From the NCBI GenBank assembly GCA_025457725.1, contig JALOTU010000054.1, positions 1-9,251 on the forward strand: a DNA stretch of 9,251 nt, written 5' to 3'. Every line of letters starts with the position of its first letter. The first letter of the stretch is position 1. Shown one piece after another: positions 1 through 6,515 of this stretch. The notes below the pieces were generated by a model. That model searched no databases. It worked only from the letters and a program-made list of their open reading frames with translations, and had not been told where the DNA came from. This DNA comes from Verrucomicrobiota bacterium (GTDB lineage Bacteria > Verrucomicrobiota > Verrucomicrobiia > Limisphaerales > DSYF01). The translations under genes and the position numbers were made by a program.

Positions 1-1104
1 AGCGGGCGCAATGCTCCCGGCGCGGCTCAGGAGGCGGACTATACCGCCTTGCTAAACAATCCGGAGATCGACGCGGTGATCATCGCCACGCCAACCCAGG
101 ACCATCGAGACATTGCGATTGCCGCGCTCCAGGCCGGCAAGCACGTTTATTGCGAGGCCCCGCTGGCCAACACCATCGAAGATGCCCGTGCCATCGCCCG
201 GGCTGCCCATGCGGCGCCCTCGCTGGTCTTTCAAGCCGGCCTGCAGATGCGGGCTGATTCCCAACGCCTGTTCCTGTTGCCCTTCATTCGGTCTGGGGCC
301 ATCGGCCGGTGGATCATGGCGAGGATGCAGTATTGCAAGAAGGAAAGCTGGCGTGTCGCCGCCCCGACACCGGAACGCGAGCAGGAAATGAACTGGCGAT
401 TGGACGCCAAGGAGTCCCTTGGACTGGCCGGGGAGATCGGCATTCACCCTCTGGACCAGGTCACCTGGTTCAAGGATCAGCGTCCGGTGGCCGTTTCCGG
501 TGAGGGAAGCATTCGGCTTTGGGACGATGGCCGAACGGTGCCGGACACGGTGCATGTGCATCTGGAGTTTCCCGACATGGTCCGGGGTTACTTCGACGCC
601 ACGTTGGCCAGTTCGTATGGCGGGGAGGCTGAGACCTATCACGGTTCCGATGCCACGGTCCTGATGCGCGAGAGCAGCACGCGTGGAAGCAGTGCGTGGA
701 TGTTCAAGGAAGTGGATTCACCGCTGCTGGGCTGGGAGGTGTATGCCTCCAAGGAACAATTCCATGAGGATACGGGCATCGTGCTCAAGGTGGGAGGGAG
801 CATTCAGAAGAACATGGATGCCGGGACGGCCAATCCTGAACCCGTCAAGCCGCCGTTGTATCATTCGCTCAAGGCGTTCCTGACCAATTGCAGCGCCGTG
901 AATGTGGCCAGGAGCGATTTCGTGGAAATGTTCGGCGCGGAAGATCCGCAGGCTGTTGCCGATCATCTCGCCGAGGTCAAGCGCGTGCCCGCGGCTGACG
1001 CGCTTGAGGGATTCCGGGCCACAGTCCTGGCCATCAAGGCCAACGAAGCCGTGGTGGGTGGCAAGCGGATTGTTCTGCAGGACGAATGGTTTGAATTGGG
1101 ATGA
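1..1104 (+). CDS. Gfo/Idh/MocA family oxidoreductase, 5'-truncated by window edge
   Basis: The reading frame is open from base 1, so the start and the Rossmann GxGxxG region lie upstream; 367 residues are visible. The family consists of NAD(P)-dependent dehydrogenases or related enzymes acting mostly on sugars and cyclitols. Visible signatures are the end of the nucleotide-binding domain (NPEIDAVIIATPTQDH, then GKHVYCEAPLA) and the family's C-terminal alpha/beta domain with GEIGIHPLDQ, where H149 and D152 of the visible part match the conserved active-site His and Asp. The usual EKP motif with its catalytic or cofactor-contacting lysine reads E-A-P at visible residues 52-54, so the lysine is missing. 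The C-terminus (VVGGKRIVLQDEWFELG, stop TGA at 1102-1104) looks complete. The next gene starts 43 nt downstream on the same strand. Family assignment is strong; substrate is unknown, and ordinary dehydrogenase chemistry is doubtful given the missing lysine. Confidence 0.9.
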   Translation, partial: SGRNAPGAAQEADYTALLNNPEIDAVIIATPTQDHRDIAIAALQAGKHVYCEAPLANTIEDARAIARAAHAAPSLVFQAGLQMRADSQRLFLLPFIRSGAIGRWIMARMQYCKKESWRVAAPTPEREQEMNWRLDAKESLGLAGEIGIHPLDQVTWFKDQRPVAVSGEGSIRLWDDGRTVPDTVHVHLEFPDMVRGYFDATLASSYGGEAETYHGSDATVLMRESSTRGSSAWMFKEVDSPLLGWEVYASKEQFHEDTGIVLKVGGSIQKNMDAGTANPEPVKPPLYHSLKAFLTNCSAVNVARSDFVEMFGAEDPQAVADHLAEVKRVPAADALEGFRATVLAIKANEAVVGGKRIVLQDEWFELG

Positions 1105-1107
1105 AGC

Positions 1108-1125
1108 GACGGCGCTCCCGCCGTC
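1108..1125 (+). terminator. Short GC-rich hairpin between oxidoreductase and yceI-like gene
   Basis: GACGGCG (1108-1114) and CGCCGTC (1119-1125) form a perfect 7-bp stem with a CTCC loop, starting 4 nt after the oxidoreductase stop. It is followed by AACAACAACACC, not a T-run, so it is not a classical intrinsic terminator. It could attenuate transcription, protect an mRNA 3' end, or be a copy of a dispersed intergenic hairpin. The structure is seen directly; the role is a guess. Confidence 0.3.
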
Positions 1126-1147
1126 AACAACAACACCTAGAAAAAAC

Positions 1148-1801
1148 ATGAAAAAGCCGGTTTATTTTAATTCTCTCCTATTGGCCGTATTGCTCGTTGG
1201 CGGAGCGACGGTCCTCGCAGAGCCAGTCCTCCTCAAGGCGCAGCCGCGTGGCAGCAAGGTGCAGATCGAGGGCACTTCCACGATGCATGACTGGACGATG
1301 GAAGGCTCGCTCATCGGCGGCAGCGTGCAGGTTCCTGAAGGATTTCCTCTGGAACCGGGCCAAACCATGGAGCCGGGCAAGGTGGACGCCGTCGTTGAGG
1401 CGTCCATTCCCATCACCTCCCTCAAAAGCGTCAAGGACGGCAAGCCGTACAACACCAAGATGGACGAGATTGCGCAGGAGAAGCTTGGCAAACCGGCATA
1501 CAAGACCATTGACTACCAGCTGACGGAACTGACGTTTCTGGAGGCCCCCAAGGACGCCGATTCACCCTTCCGGTTTGAGGCCAGCGGCAACCTGGTGGTA
1601 GGCGGCGTCACCAATGCCATCAAGTTGCCGGTGGAGGTGACCCCGCTGGGGGGCGGCAAGGTGAAGTTCTCCACCCAGACGCCCCTGAAGATGAGTGATT
1701 TCAACATCAAGGGTCCGGAACTCACCTTTCTGGGCATTGGCATCAAGACCGGCGACGACATCAAGGTGACCATTGAGTGGATGACGGCGAAGGCCAAGTG
1801 A
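1148..1801 (+). CDS. YceI-domain protein, secreted
   Basis: This 217-residue protein begins at the first ATG after the upstream stop; the open frame runs further 5' but that part overlaps the oxidoreductase gene in another frame. Residues 1-24 are a Sec signal peptide: KK at the N-terminus, a hydrophobic core (SLLLAVLLVGGATV), and VLA before E25 as the likely signal peptidase I site. The mature part is a single YceI-like lipocalin-type beta-barrel. It has the N-terminal strand and GTSTMHDW motif (residues 42-49), a central region with the changed-upon-folding segment (SVKDGKPYNTKMDE), and the final strand pair ending in KVTIEWM. YceI proteins bind isoprenoid or other amphiphilic molecules in the periplasm; the ligand here is not visible. 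No Shine-Dalgarno sequence precedes the start, only an A-rich leader (AGAAAAAAC). It may be co-transcribed with the oxidoreductase, although a hairpin lies between them. Confidence 0.88.
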   Translation: MKKPVYFNSLLLAVLLVGGATVLAEPVLLKAQPRGSKVQIEGTSTMHDWTMEGSLIGGSVQVPEGFPLEPGQTMEPGKVDAVVEASIPITSLKSVKDGKPYNTKMDEIAQEKLGKPAYKTIDYQLTELTFLEAPKDADSPFRFEASGNLVVGGVTNAIKLPVEVTPLGGGKVKFSTQTPLKMSDFNIKGPELTFLGIGIKTGDDIKVTIEWMTAKAK

Positions 1802-1858
1802 GTCCTGTCCTCGCTTGAGCATTGATTCCAGGCGGATTTGGTGCTGTTCTATTGGCAC

Positions 1859-2881
1859 ATGAAATCCAAAAGCAGTGCGGCTGCAGCCGAGAAACCCAAG
1901 TCCAAAGAAAATCCCACCGAACGCTGGCTTTCCTATCGCCCGGAAATCAGGGTGTTGGACTGCACCATCCGCGACGGCGGGCTGATGAACAACCACCATT
2001 TCGAGGACCGCGTGGTGAAGGCCGTGTATGAGGCCTGCGTGGCGGGCGGCATTGATTACATGGAGGTGGGCTATCGGGCTTCACGCAAGAGCATCAAGGT
2101 GGGCGAGCACGGGTGCTGGAAGTATTGCCTGGAGGAGGACATCCGCCGGATTGTGGGCGACAACCCGTCCGCGTTGAAGCTGTCCATCATGGCGGATGCC
2201 GAGCGCTGCGATTACAAGGAGGACATCCCGAAGAAGAAGGACAGTGTTGTGGATCTGGTGCGGGTGGCCTGCTACATCAATCAGATTCCCATCGCACTGG
2301 ACATGATCAAGGACGCCCAGGACAAGGGCTATGAAACGACCGTCAATCTCATGGCGGTAACGACTGTCGGTGACAAAGAACTAAGCGAGGGCTTGGAGAT
2401 GCTCACACAGTCCGGGGCGGGCGCCATCTACGTGGTCGACAGTTTTGGTGCGCTTTACAGCGAGCAGGTGCAGCGCCTGGTCCGGAAGTACCTGCACCAC
2501 GCCAAGGCCAACGGGATGGAGGTGGGGATGCATGCCCACAACAACCTCCAACTCGCTTACTCGAACACCATCGAGGCCATCATCCTCGGAGCCAACTGGC
2601 TTGACGCCACGATGGCCGGACTCGGTCGTGGCGCGGGCAATTGTCCCATGGAACTGCTGCTGGGCTTTTTGCACAACCCGAAATACAAGCTGCCGCCGGT
2701 GTTGCGTTGCGTGGATCAGGTCATTGAACCCATGCGCAACCAGCTCCAATGGGGCTTTGACCTTCCCTACATGCTCACCGGTCTGTTCAATCAACATCCC
2801 CGCGCGGCCATCAAATACAAGGCGCAGCCGCAGAAGGGCGACATTGGGGAGTTCTATGATGCGGTGCTCGAGGGGCGCTGA
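1859..2881 (+). CDS. DRE-TIM metallolyase / aldolase catalytic domain protein (HMGL-like)
   Basis: This 340-residue TIM-barrel enzyme belongs to the HMG-CoA lyase / 4-hydroxy-2-oxovalerate aldolase / isopropylmalate synthase superfamily. The catalytic strand-1 motif is VLDCTIRDGG (D34, R38, D39). The divalent-metal ligands are in GMHAHNN (H225, H227). The superfamily glycine motif reads GLGRGAGN (254-261). Such enzymes make or break C-C bonds next to a carbonyl, usually with pyruvate or an acyl-CoA. The sequence between the motifs, including a Lys/Asp-rich stretch at 116-131 (DYKEDIPKKKD), is closest to the generic 'aldolase catalytic domain' group, so the substrate is open. Start: ATG at 1859 is preferred. 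An in-frame TTG at 1838 or GTG at 1841 would add MVLFYWH; GTG 1841 does have an AGGCGGA a few bases upstream, so it cannot be excluded. There is no adjacent acylating aldehyde dehydrogenase, which argues against a meta-cleavage pathway role. Confidence 0.88.
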   Translation: MKSKSSAAAAEKPKSKENPTERWLSYRPEIRVLDCTIRDGGLMNNHHFEDRVVKAVYEACVAGGIDYMEVGYRASRKSIKVGEHGCWKYCLEEDIRRIVGDNPSALKLSIMADAERCDYKEDIPKKKDSVVDLVRVACYINQIPIALDMIKDAQDKGYETTVNLMAVTTVGDKELSEGLEMLTQSGAGAIYVVDSFGALYSEQVQRLVRKYLHHAKANGMEVGMHAHNNLQLAYSNTIEAIILGANWLDATMAGLGRGAGNCPMELLLGFLHNPKYKLPPVLRCVDQVIEPMRNQLQWGFDLPYMLTGLFNQHPRAAIKYKAQPQKGDIGEFYDAVLEGR

Positions 2882-2973
2882 AGGCGGCACCATCGCACTT
2901 GCGACGCATCAATGAAGGCGGCGGCCTCGTTTGGTCTTGCATCGCGGGTGTTGAACCGTGGGTGTGGATTGCT

Positions 2974-3579
2974 TTGAAGGCGGAGGAATGGGAGCAGAAG
3001 TATCAGGCGGGTGAGGCGCATTGGGATCACGGCGCGCCTTCACCGGGACTGGTCGAGTTCCTGCACGCGCATCCCGAGCTTCCGAAAGGCAGGGTGGTGG
3101 TGCCGGGTTGCGGCACAGGTCATGATGTGCGGGCTTGGGCGCGCCTCGGCTTTCAGGTCATGGGAGTCGACATTGCCCCAACGGCTGTCCGGCAGGCGGA
3201 ACAGCTGACAAAGGGGGAGGGGCTGTCGGCTGCAATCACCCTTGGGGATTTCCTCCGGGATCCGCCTCCGGAGAACTTCGACTATCTGTGGGAGCACACG
3301 TTGTTCTGTGCCATTGATCCAGCGCAACGGGATCAATACGTCGATGCGGTGGTCCGCTGGCTGAAACCAGGGGGGATGTATTTGGCCGTGAATTATATCG
3401 TCTGCGGCCCGGATGGGCCTCCATGGCCGGTCCAAGCGGACGAACTCTGGCGGAGATACCGACCCCATTTCCATCTGCTGGACCAATGGATTCCGCGTTC
3501 GTACGCAAACCGGTGCGGACGGGAACTCATGAGCTGGTGGAGGCGAAAACAGCCCCGGGGAAGGATTGGCTCGGCCTGA
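2974..3579 (+). CDS. TPMT-family SAM-dependent methyltransferase
   Basis: This class I methyltransferase has 201 residues from the chosen start. It shows the thiopurine/thiol/halide methyltransferase (TPMT) family pattern: EEWEQKYQAGEAHWDHGAPSP at the N-terminus (W17 region), SAM-binding motif I VVVPGCGTGHD (41-51), the acidic residue after strand 2 in GVDIAP (D66), and the family-typical EHTLFCAID (107-115). It ends with a strand-6/7 segment (PRSYANRCGRELMSWWRRK). Members methylate small thiols, halides or related nucleophiles in the cytoplasm; the substrate here is unknown. The start is uncertain: there is no ATG in frame, and candidates are TTG 2899, GTG 2962 and TTG 2974. TTG 2974 gives MKAEEWEQKY, matching where family members usually begin. 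The short Arg-rich tail (QPRGRIGSA) after WWRRK looks unconserved. It is the last gene of the plus-strand block and is convergent with the GH57 gene. Confidence 0.87.
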   Translation: MKAEEWEQKYQAGEAHWDHGAPSPGLVEFLHAHPELPKGRVVVPGCGTGHDVRAWARLGFQVMGVDIAPTAVRQAEQLTKGEGLSAAITLGDFLRDPPPENFDYLWEHTLFCAIDPAQRDQYVDAVVRWLKPGGMYLAVNYIVCGPDGPPWPVQADELWRRYRPHFHLLDQWIPRSYANRCGRELMSWWRRKQPRGRIGSA

Positions 3580-3689
3580 CCCACCACGCGCGGTCTGCCG
3601 ACTCGATGGCAAGCCCGAGTTCGTGCTGCTTTCAGAGGGAAGCTCCAGCCACGCTCCATGCGAACTGACTTTGGTTGCTTCGCCCGGGA
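3580..3689. other. Convergent intergenic gap
   Basis: This 110-nt gap separates the stops of the plus-strand methyltransferase and the minus-strand GH57 gene. It contains a weak inverted repeat, ACTCG (3601-3605) with CGAGT (3616-3620), whose interior has GGC/GCC; no convincing T-run follows on either strand. A bidirectional terminator would be expected here, but I cannot point to a good one. A short open frame (about 3602-3694) has no start codon and is not called. Confidence 0.4.
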
Positions 3690-4880
3690 TCAGTTGATCA
3701 GCCGTTCCGCTTCGCGCAGGTGGAAGTCGGCCTCGTTGAGGTCGGCGTGCAGTCGGGGCACCCAAGCTTCGCCCCAATAAAGGTTGCAACTGGTTTCGGC
3801 ACGGAGAAGGCGCCAGTGGGCTTCGTGGAGGTGGTAATCCAGGGCCGGGGGGCGGGGGGCGGTGGAATCGGTCTGCCGGCGGAGGGCGTGGAATTGGTCG
3901 CTGACTTCGCGGATGCGCTGGAGTCCCTCCTTCTGGAGGCCCGATCCGGTCCACTGCAGGAATCCTGCACCGTGATGCCAGCCCGTGTTCCAGGCGCCGG
4001 TGCTGACCGTCACCTCGCCGTGCGCGCCGTGACGATCCAGGTAATCATGAATGAAGACGGGCTCAATCTCCGTTTTGCCCTGGCGGACACGGTCCAGCAT
4101 CGGCCGGTAAAAGACCTGCCAGAAATTGCCGTGCTCGCTGGTGTTGCGGAACCAGCCACCGTTGTCGCCGTCGGTGCCGGTGAGCACCAGTGGTGTAAAG
4201 TTGCAGTGTTTGGTGCGTTCGTGGACCTCGTTCATGAACCAGCCGGCGTCCATGCCGGAGAGCTGTGCGTCCGACAGCTCCCGATCCCTCGGCACCACGA
4301 TGATCTCCTCTTTGCCGTATCGGGCGATGTGCGGTCGATAGCGCAGTTCCTCCCAGCGCATGGTCGTGCCCTGAACCGGTTCCACGTAATTGCAATCCAC
4401 GCACACGTAACGGTAGCCAAACTGCTTGAGGGTGGGGATAAGCTCCATGCAGAACCCCATTTCCGGCGGCCAGAAGCCGTGAAAGTGAGAACGCCAGAAC
4501 AGGTGTCTGGCAATGCTTTGCCACCGGGTGAGTTGCTCATCCCAATCGGCGGCCGGAATGAGGGCGAGGACGGCGTGGTAGTAGGCGGAGCCGAGCAGGT
4601 CGAAAATCTTGGTGTTCTGCAGGTGCCAGAGGAGATCGCCGACCTTGGTGATGCCATAGACGCGATCCTGAAAGGCTGGATTGGACAGGGTTTCCAGCAG
4701 GGTTCCTGAGAGGTTCAGGTGGACGCGTCCGATATCCTCGTAGTCCCACAGCATGCGGGGCATGCGATCCATGGCCCAGAGGATTTCCTTTGCCTCCCAC
4801 TCATTATTGGCAAGCAGATCGTCCAGGTTGCCCGGTGGCTGGTGGAAATTCAGCAACAGTGCATGATGAACCTTGCGCAT
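3690..4880 (-). CDS. Glycoside hydrolase family 57-type protein
   Basis: This 396-residue protein has the layout of a GH57 N-terminal (beta/alpha)7-barrel domain. Motif 1 is NFHQPPG (H13, Q14, P15). The nucleophile motif reads HGFWPPEMGF with E140 in the expected position. The motif with the general acid reads VLTGTDGDNGGW (D237 or D239), where many relatives have DGE. GH57 enzymes act on alpha-glucans (amylases, 4-alpha-glucanotransferases, branching enzymes) or alpha-galactosides by a retaining mechanism. No signal peptide is seen, so it is probably cytoplasmic, perhaps working on glycogen-like polymer; that is inference. It is shorter than full amylopullulanases and lacks obvious C-terminal carbohydrate modules. 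The start ATG (4880-4878) follows a 108-nt gap after the M16 pair on the same strand and lies inside a GCATGC inverted repeat. There is no clear Shine-Dalgarno sequence, only TTGGGG nearby. Family is confident; reaction is unknown. Confidence 0.88.
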   Translation of the reverse strand: MRKVHHALLLNFHQPPGNLDDLLANNEWEAKEILWAMDRMPRMLWDYEDIGRVHLNLSGTLLETLSNPAFQDRVYGITKVGDLLWHLQNTKIFDLLGSAYYHAVLALIPAADWDEQLTRWQSIARHLFWRSHFHGFWPPEMGFCMELIPTLKQFGYRYVCVDCNYVEPVQGTTMRWEELRYRPHIARYGKEEIIVVPRDRELSDAQLSGMDAGWFMNEVHERTKHCNFTPLVLTGTDGDNGGWFRNTSEHGNFWQVFYRPMLDRVRQGKTEIEPVFIHDYLDRHGAHGEVTVSTGAWNTGWHHGAGFLQWTGSGLQKEGLQRIREVSDQFHALRRQTDSTAPRPPALDYHLHEAHWRLLRAETSCNLYWGEAWVPRLHADLNEADFHLREAERLIN

Positions 4881-4893
4881 GCCCCAAGCATGC
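4877..4893 (-). promoter_or_regulatory. Inverted repeat overlapping the GH57 start codon
   Basis: GCATGC (4888-4893) and GCATGC (4877-4882), separated by 5 nt (TTGGG on the minus strand), can form a 6-bp hairpin in the mRNA. The initiator ATG (4880-4878) sits in the downstream arm. The only GGG-containing candidate ribosome-binding stretch forms the loop. This could limit translation initiation; it may also be chance in GC-rich DNA. The structure is seen; the function is inferred. Confidence 0.3.
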
Positions 4894-4899
4894 TCGGGC

Positions 4900-4923
4900 C
4901 TGGAGAAGGGCTCCAGACTTTTT
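4900..4923 (+). terminator. Hairpin with T-run reading on the plus strand
   Basis: CTGGAG (4900-4905), AAGGG, CTCCAG (4911-4916) is followed by AC and five Ts (4919-4923) on the plus strand, which is the form of an intrinsic terminator. No plus-strand gene ends here, so it would only act on antisense transcription or read-through from the plus-strand block. On the minus strand the same repeat is a leader hairpin of the GH57 gene. Confidence 0.25.
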
Positions 4924-4962
4924 CCGCCGCCGCCGGACTCTCAGATCGCGGCTCATGCAAGA

Positions 4963-4992
4963 GGCGGTCCGTCCGCCGTAGCGTGCGGCTAC
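4963..4992 (-). terminator. Two abutting inverted repeats at the 3' end of the second M16 gene
   Basis: GTAGC-N5-GCTAC (4978-4992) spans the TAG stop of the M16 gene. GGCGG-N5-CCGCC (4963-4977) follows directly with no gap. On the minus strand the second stem is followed by CTCTTGC, a poor U-run, so any termination would be weak. The two stems are 5 bp each with 5-nt loops. They may mark the end of the M16 operon or allow partial read-through into the GH57 gene. Confidence 0.25.
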
Positions 4993-6515
4993 TGGGGGAG
5001 CGGTCGCATCGTCAGGGGGTCGCGCAGGGGCAGATCCACAATCGGTCCGTCCGCGAGGTCCTGCAATTGTTCGGGGTGTTCCGGGGTGCCTTTGAGAATC
5101 TCCAGCTTGTCGCCAACCACAAGGATTGTTGGCGCCCTGGATTCCAGGTGTTCCTTCGCGACACGCTGAACATCGGCAACCGTGACCGCAGCCACTCGAT
5201 CACGATAATCCTTGTAATAATCCGGTTGCTGTTGAAAGCGGCCCGTAAATTCGTCATCCGCGAACCGCCGCACCACAGCCGTCTTGCTGGCGAAGGCCCG
5301 TGGAAAAGTCTCGATCATGGAACGCTGCGCTGTTTCCAGCTCGGCGTCGGGCACCGGTTCTGAGGCCATGCGCTTCATCTCCTCCAGAACGATGGATGTG
5401 GCGTAGGCCACGGTGCGGGACTTGGTCTGAAAGGCGGCAACGAAGGGTTCCGGGAAATAGACGCCGCCCGGAAAACTCGAAGAAGCGGCATAGGCCAACC
5501 CTTCATCCGAGCGGACCCGGTTGACGATGCGGGAGGTGAATCCGCCTCCGCCCAGGATACGGTTCATGAGCACGATGGAAAAGTAGTCCGGATCGGTCCG
5601 CATGACGCCCGGCAGCATGATGGAGACGCGACCCTGATTCACATCCTTGTTGACAAGGTAGGCGCCCGGACTGGCGAACACGGCGTTGGTGGGGATGGCC
5701 GGCGGTTCGTCGCCGGCAAACGGCCAGTCGGCAAACACCGATTCCAGTTTTTCCCTCATTACTTCCCGGTCAAAATCCCCGCTGGCGGCCACGACAAAGT
5801 TGGAAGGGTGGAACCAGCGGCGGTGAAACGTCCGCAAGTCATCCTGGGTGATGGAACGGATGGAAGCCTCGGTCTCGTATTGATTGCTCCAGAAGGCGTC
5901 CCCGTAAGCCAGGAATTCCCGGTCGCGGGCCTCGATGTTTGCCGAGTCATCGTTGCGTTGCTTCATGAGCTGCAGCAATTGCTCCTGGCGCAGGGCGAGT
6001 TTGTCCTGTTCAAACCTGGGTTCGGCGAGCGTGCTTCGAAGAATGGCGAGTCCTTCGTCGAGATCCTTCGAGAGCAGATTCAGGCGCAGGTTTCCCTGGG
6101 TGTCAGTGACCTCGGAGGTGAGGACTGCCGCCAGGAACGCGAGCCGTTCCTCGAGGGCATCGGCAGAGAGGGATTTTGTGCCGCCTTTGGACAAGAGATA
6201 CCCTGTCAGGCCCGCGAGGCCCTCCTTGCCCTTGGGATCGAGATAATTGCCGGTGTGGACCAGGATGGAGATGTCCACGAGCGGCAGCTCCCTGTCGCTG
6301 GCGAGGTAGGCAACCGGGCCGTTGCGAAGCTGCACGCGGTAGTCCGCCGGATCCGGAGGCTGATAATCAAGCGGGGCGAACTCGAGTTTCTCCGGTCGGT
6401 CAGGAATGGCCTGCGGCGTTTCCGCCTGCCGGTCGGCAGGCTGCTTGGCAGTAGTGCCACAACCGAGGCAGACGACCGTGAGCAGCAGTGCTGTCGGCAG
6501 TTGGACGACCTTCAT
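4989..6515 (-). CDS. M16 family peptidase-like subunit, HxxEH lost (predicted non-catalytic)
   Basis: This 508-residue protein has two M16 (pitrilysin-type) domains, roughly residues 55-270 and 285-465. Where the active family has HxxEH, this protein reads G102-L-T-G105-Y106 within GLAGLTGYLLSKGGT, so all three zinc/catalytic positions are gone. The C-terminal R/Y region is kept: NRVRSDEGLAY, with R335 and Y342. Known heterodimeric M16 peptidases pair one HxxEH subunit with one R/Y subunit, and this would be the latter. The N-terminus (MKVVQLPTALLLTVVCLGCG) is an export signal. C19 after LG could be lipidated, although the -3 position is Cys, not Leu, so the lipobox is imperfect. A Pro/Gln-rich linker (20-60) follows, typical of anchored envelope proteins. 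Its ATG overlaps the stop of the catalytic gene by 4 nt (ATGA), which implies translational coupling and equal stoichiometry. Likely role: the substrate-binding half of an envelope zinc peptidase. Confidence 0.92.
   Translation of the reverse strand: MKVVQLPTALLLTVVCLGCGTTAKQPADRQAETPQAIPDRPEKLEFAPLDYQPPDPADYRVQLRNGPVAYLASDRELPLVDISILVHTGNYLDPKGKEGLAGLTGYLLSKGGTKSLSADALEERLAFLAAVLTSEVTDTQGNLRLNLLSKDLDEGLAILRSTLAEPRFEQDKLALRQEQLLQLMKQRNDDSANIEARDREFLAYGDAFWSNQYETEASIRSITQDDLRTFHRRWFHPSNFVVAASGDFDREVMREKLESVFADWPFAGDEPPAIPTNAVFASPGAYLVNKDVNQGRVSIMLPGVMRTDPDYFSIVLMNRILGGGGFTSRIVNRVRSDEGLAYAASSSFPGGVYFPEPFVAAFQTKSRTVAYATSIVLEEMKRMASEPVPDAELETAQRSMIETFPRAFASKTAVVRRFADDEFTGRFQQQPDYYKDYRDRVAAVTVADVQRVAKEHLESRAPTILVVGDKLEILKGTPEHPEQLQDLADGPIVDLPLRDPLTMRPLPQ

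Noticed and set aside
902..1147. N-terminal extension of the YceI frame into the oxidoreductase gene
   Set aside because: The extended part is the out-of-frame shadow of the oxidoreductase; the signal peptide begins at ATG 1148.
3602..3694. Unstarted open frame in the convergent gap (reads DGKPEFVLLSEGSSS...)
   Set aside because: It looks mildly protein-like, but has no start codon, is about 30 codons long and I recognise no family; a decayed remnant cannot be shown.
3040..3954. Minus-strand open frame (304 codons) across the methyltransferase end and GH57 end
   Set aside because: Extremely P/R/S-rich translation overlapping two real genes; compositional shadow.
3675..4709. Long plus-strand open frame (344 codons) opposite the GH57 gene
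   Set aside because: It is antisense to a gene with clear family motifs; its translation shows no recognisable domain and is the usual shadow in GC-rich coding DNA.
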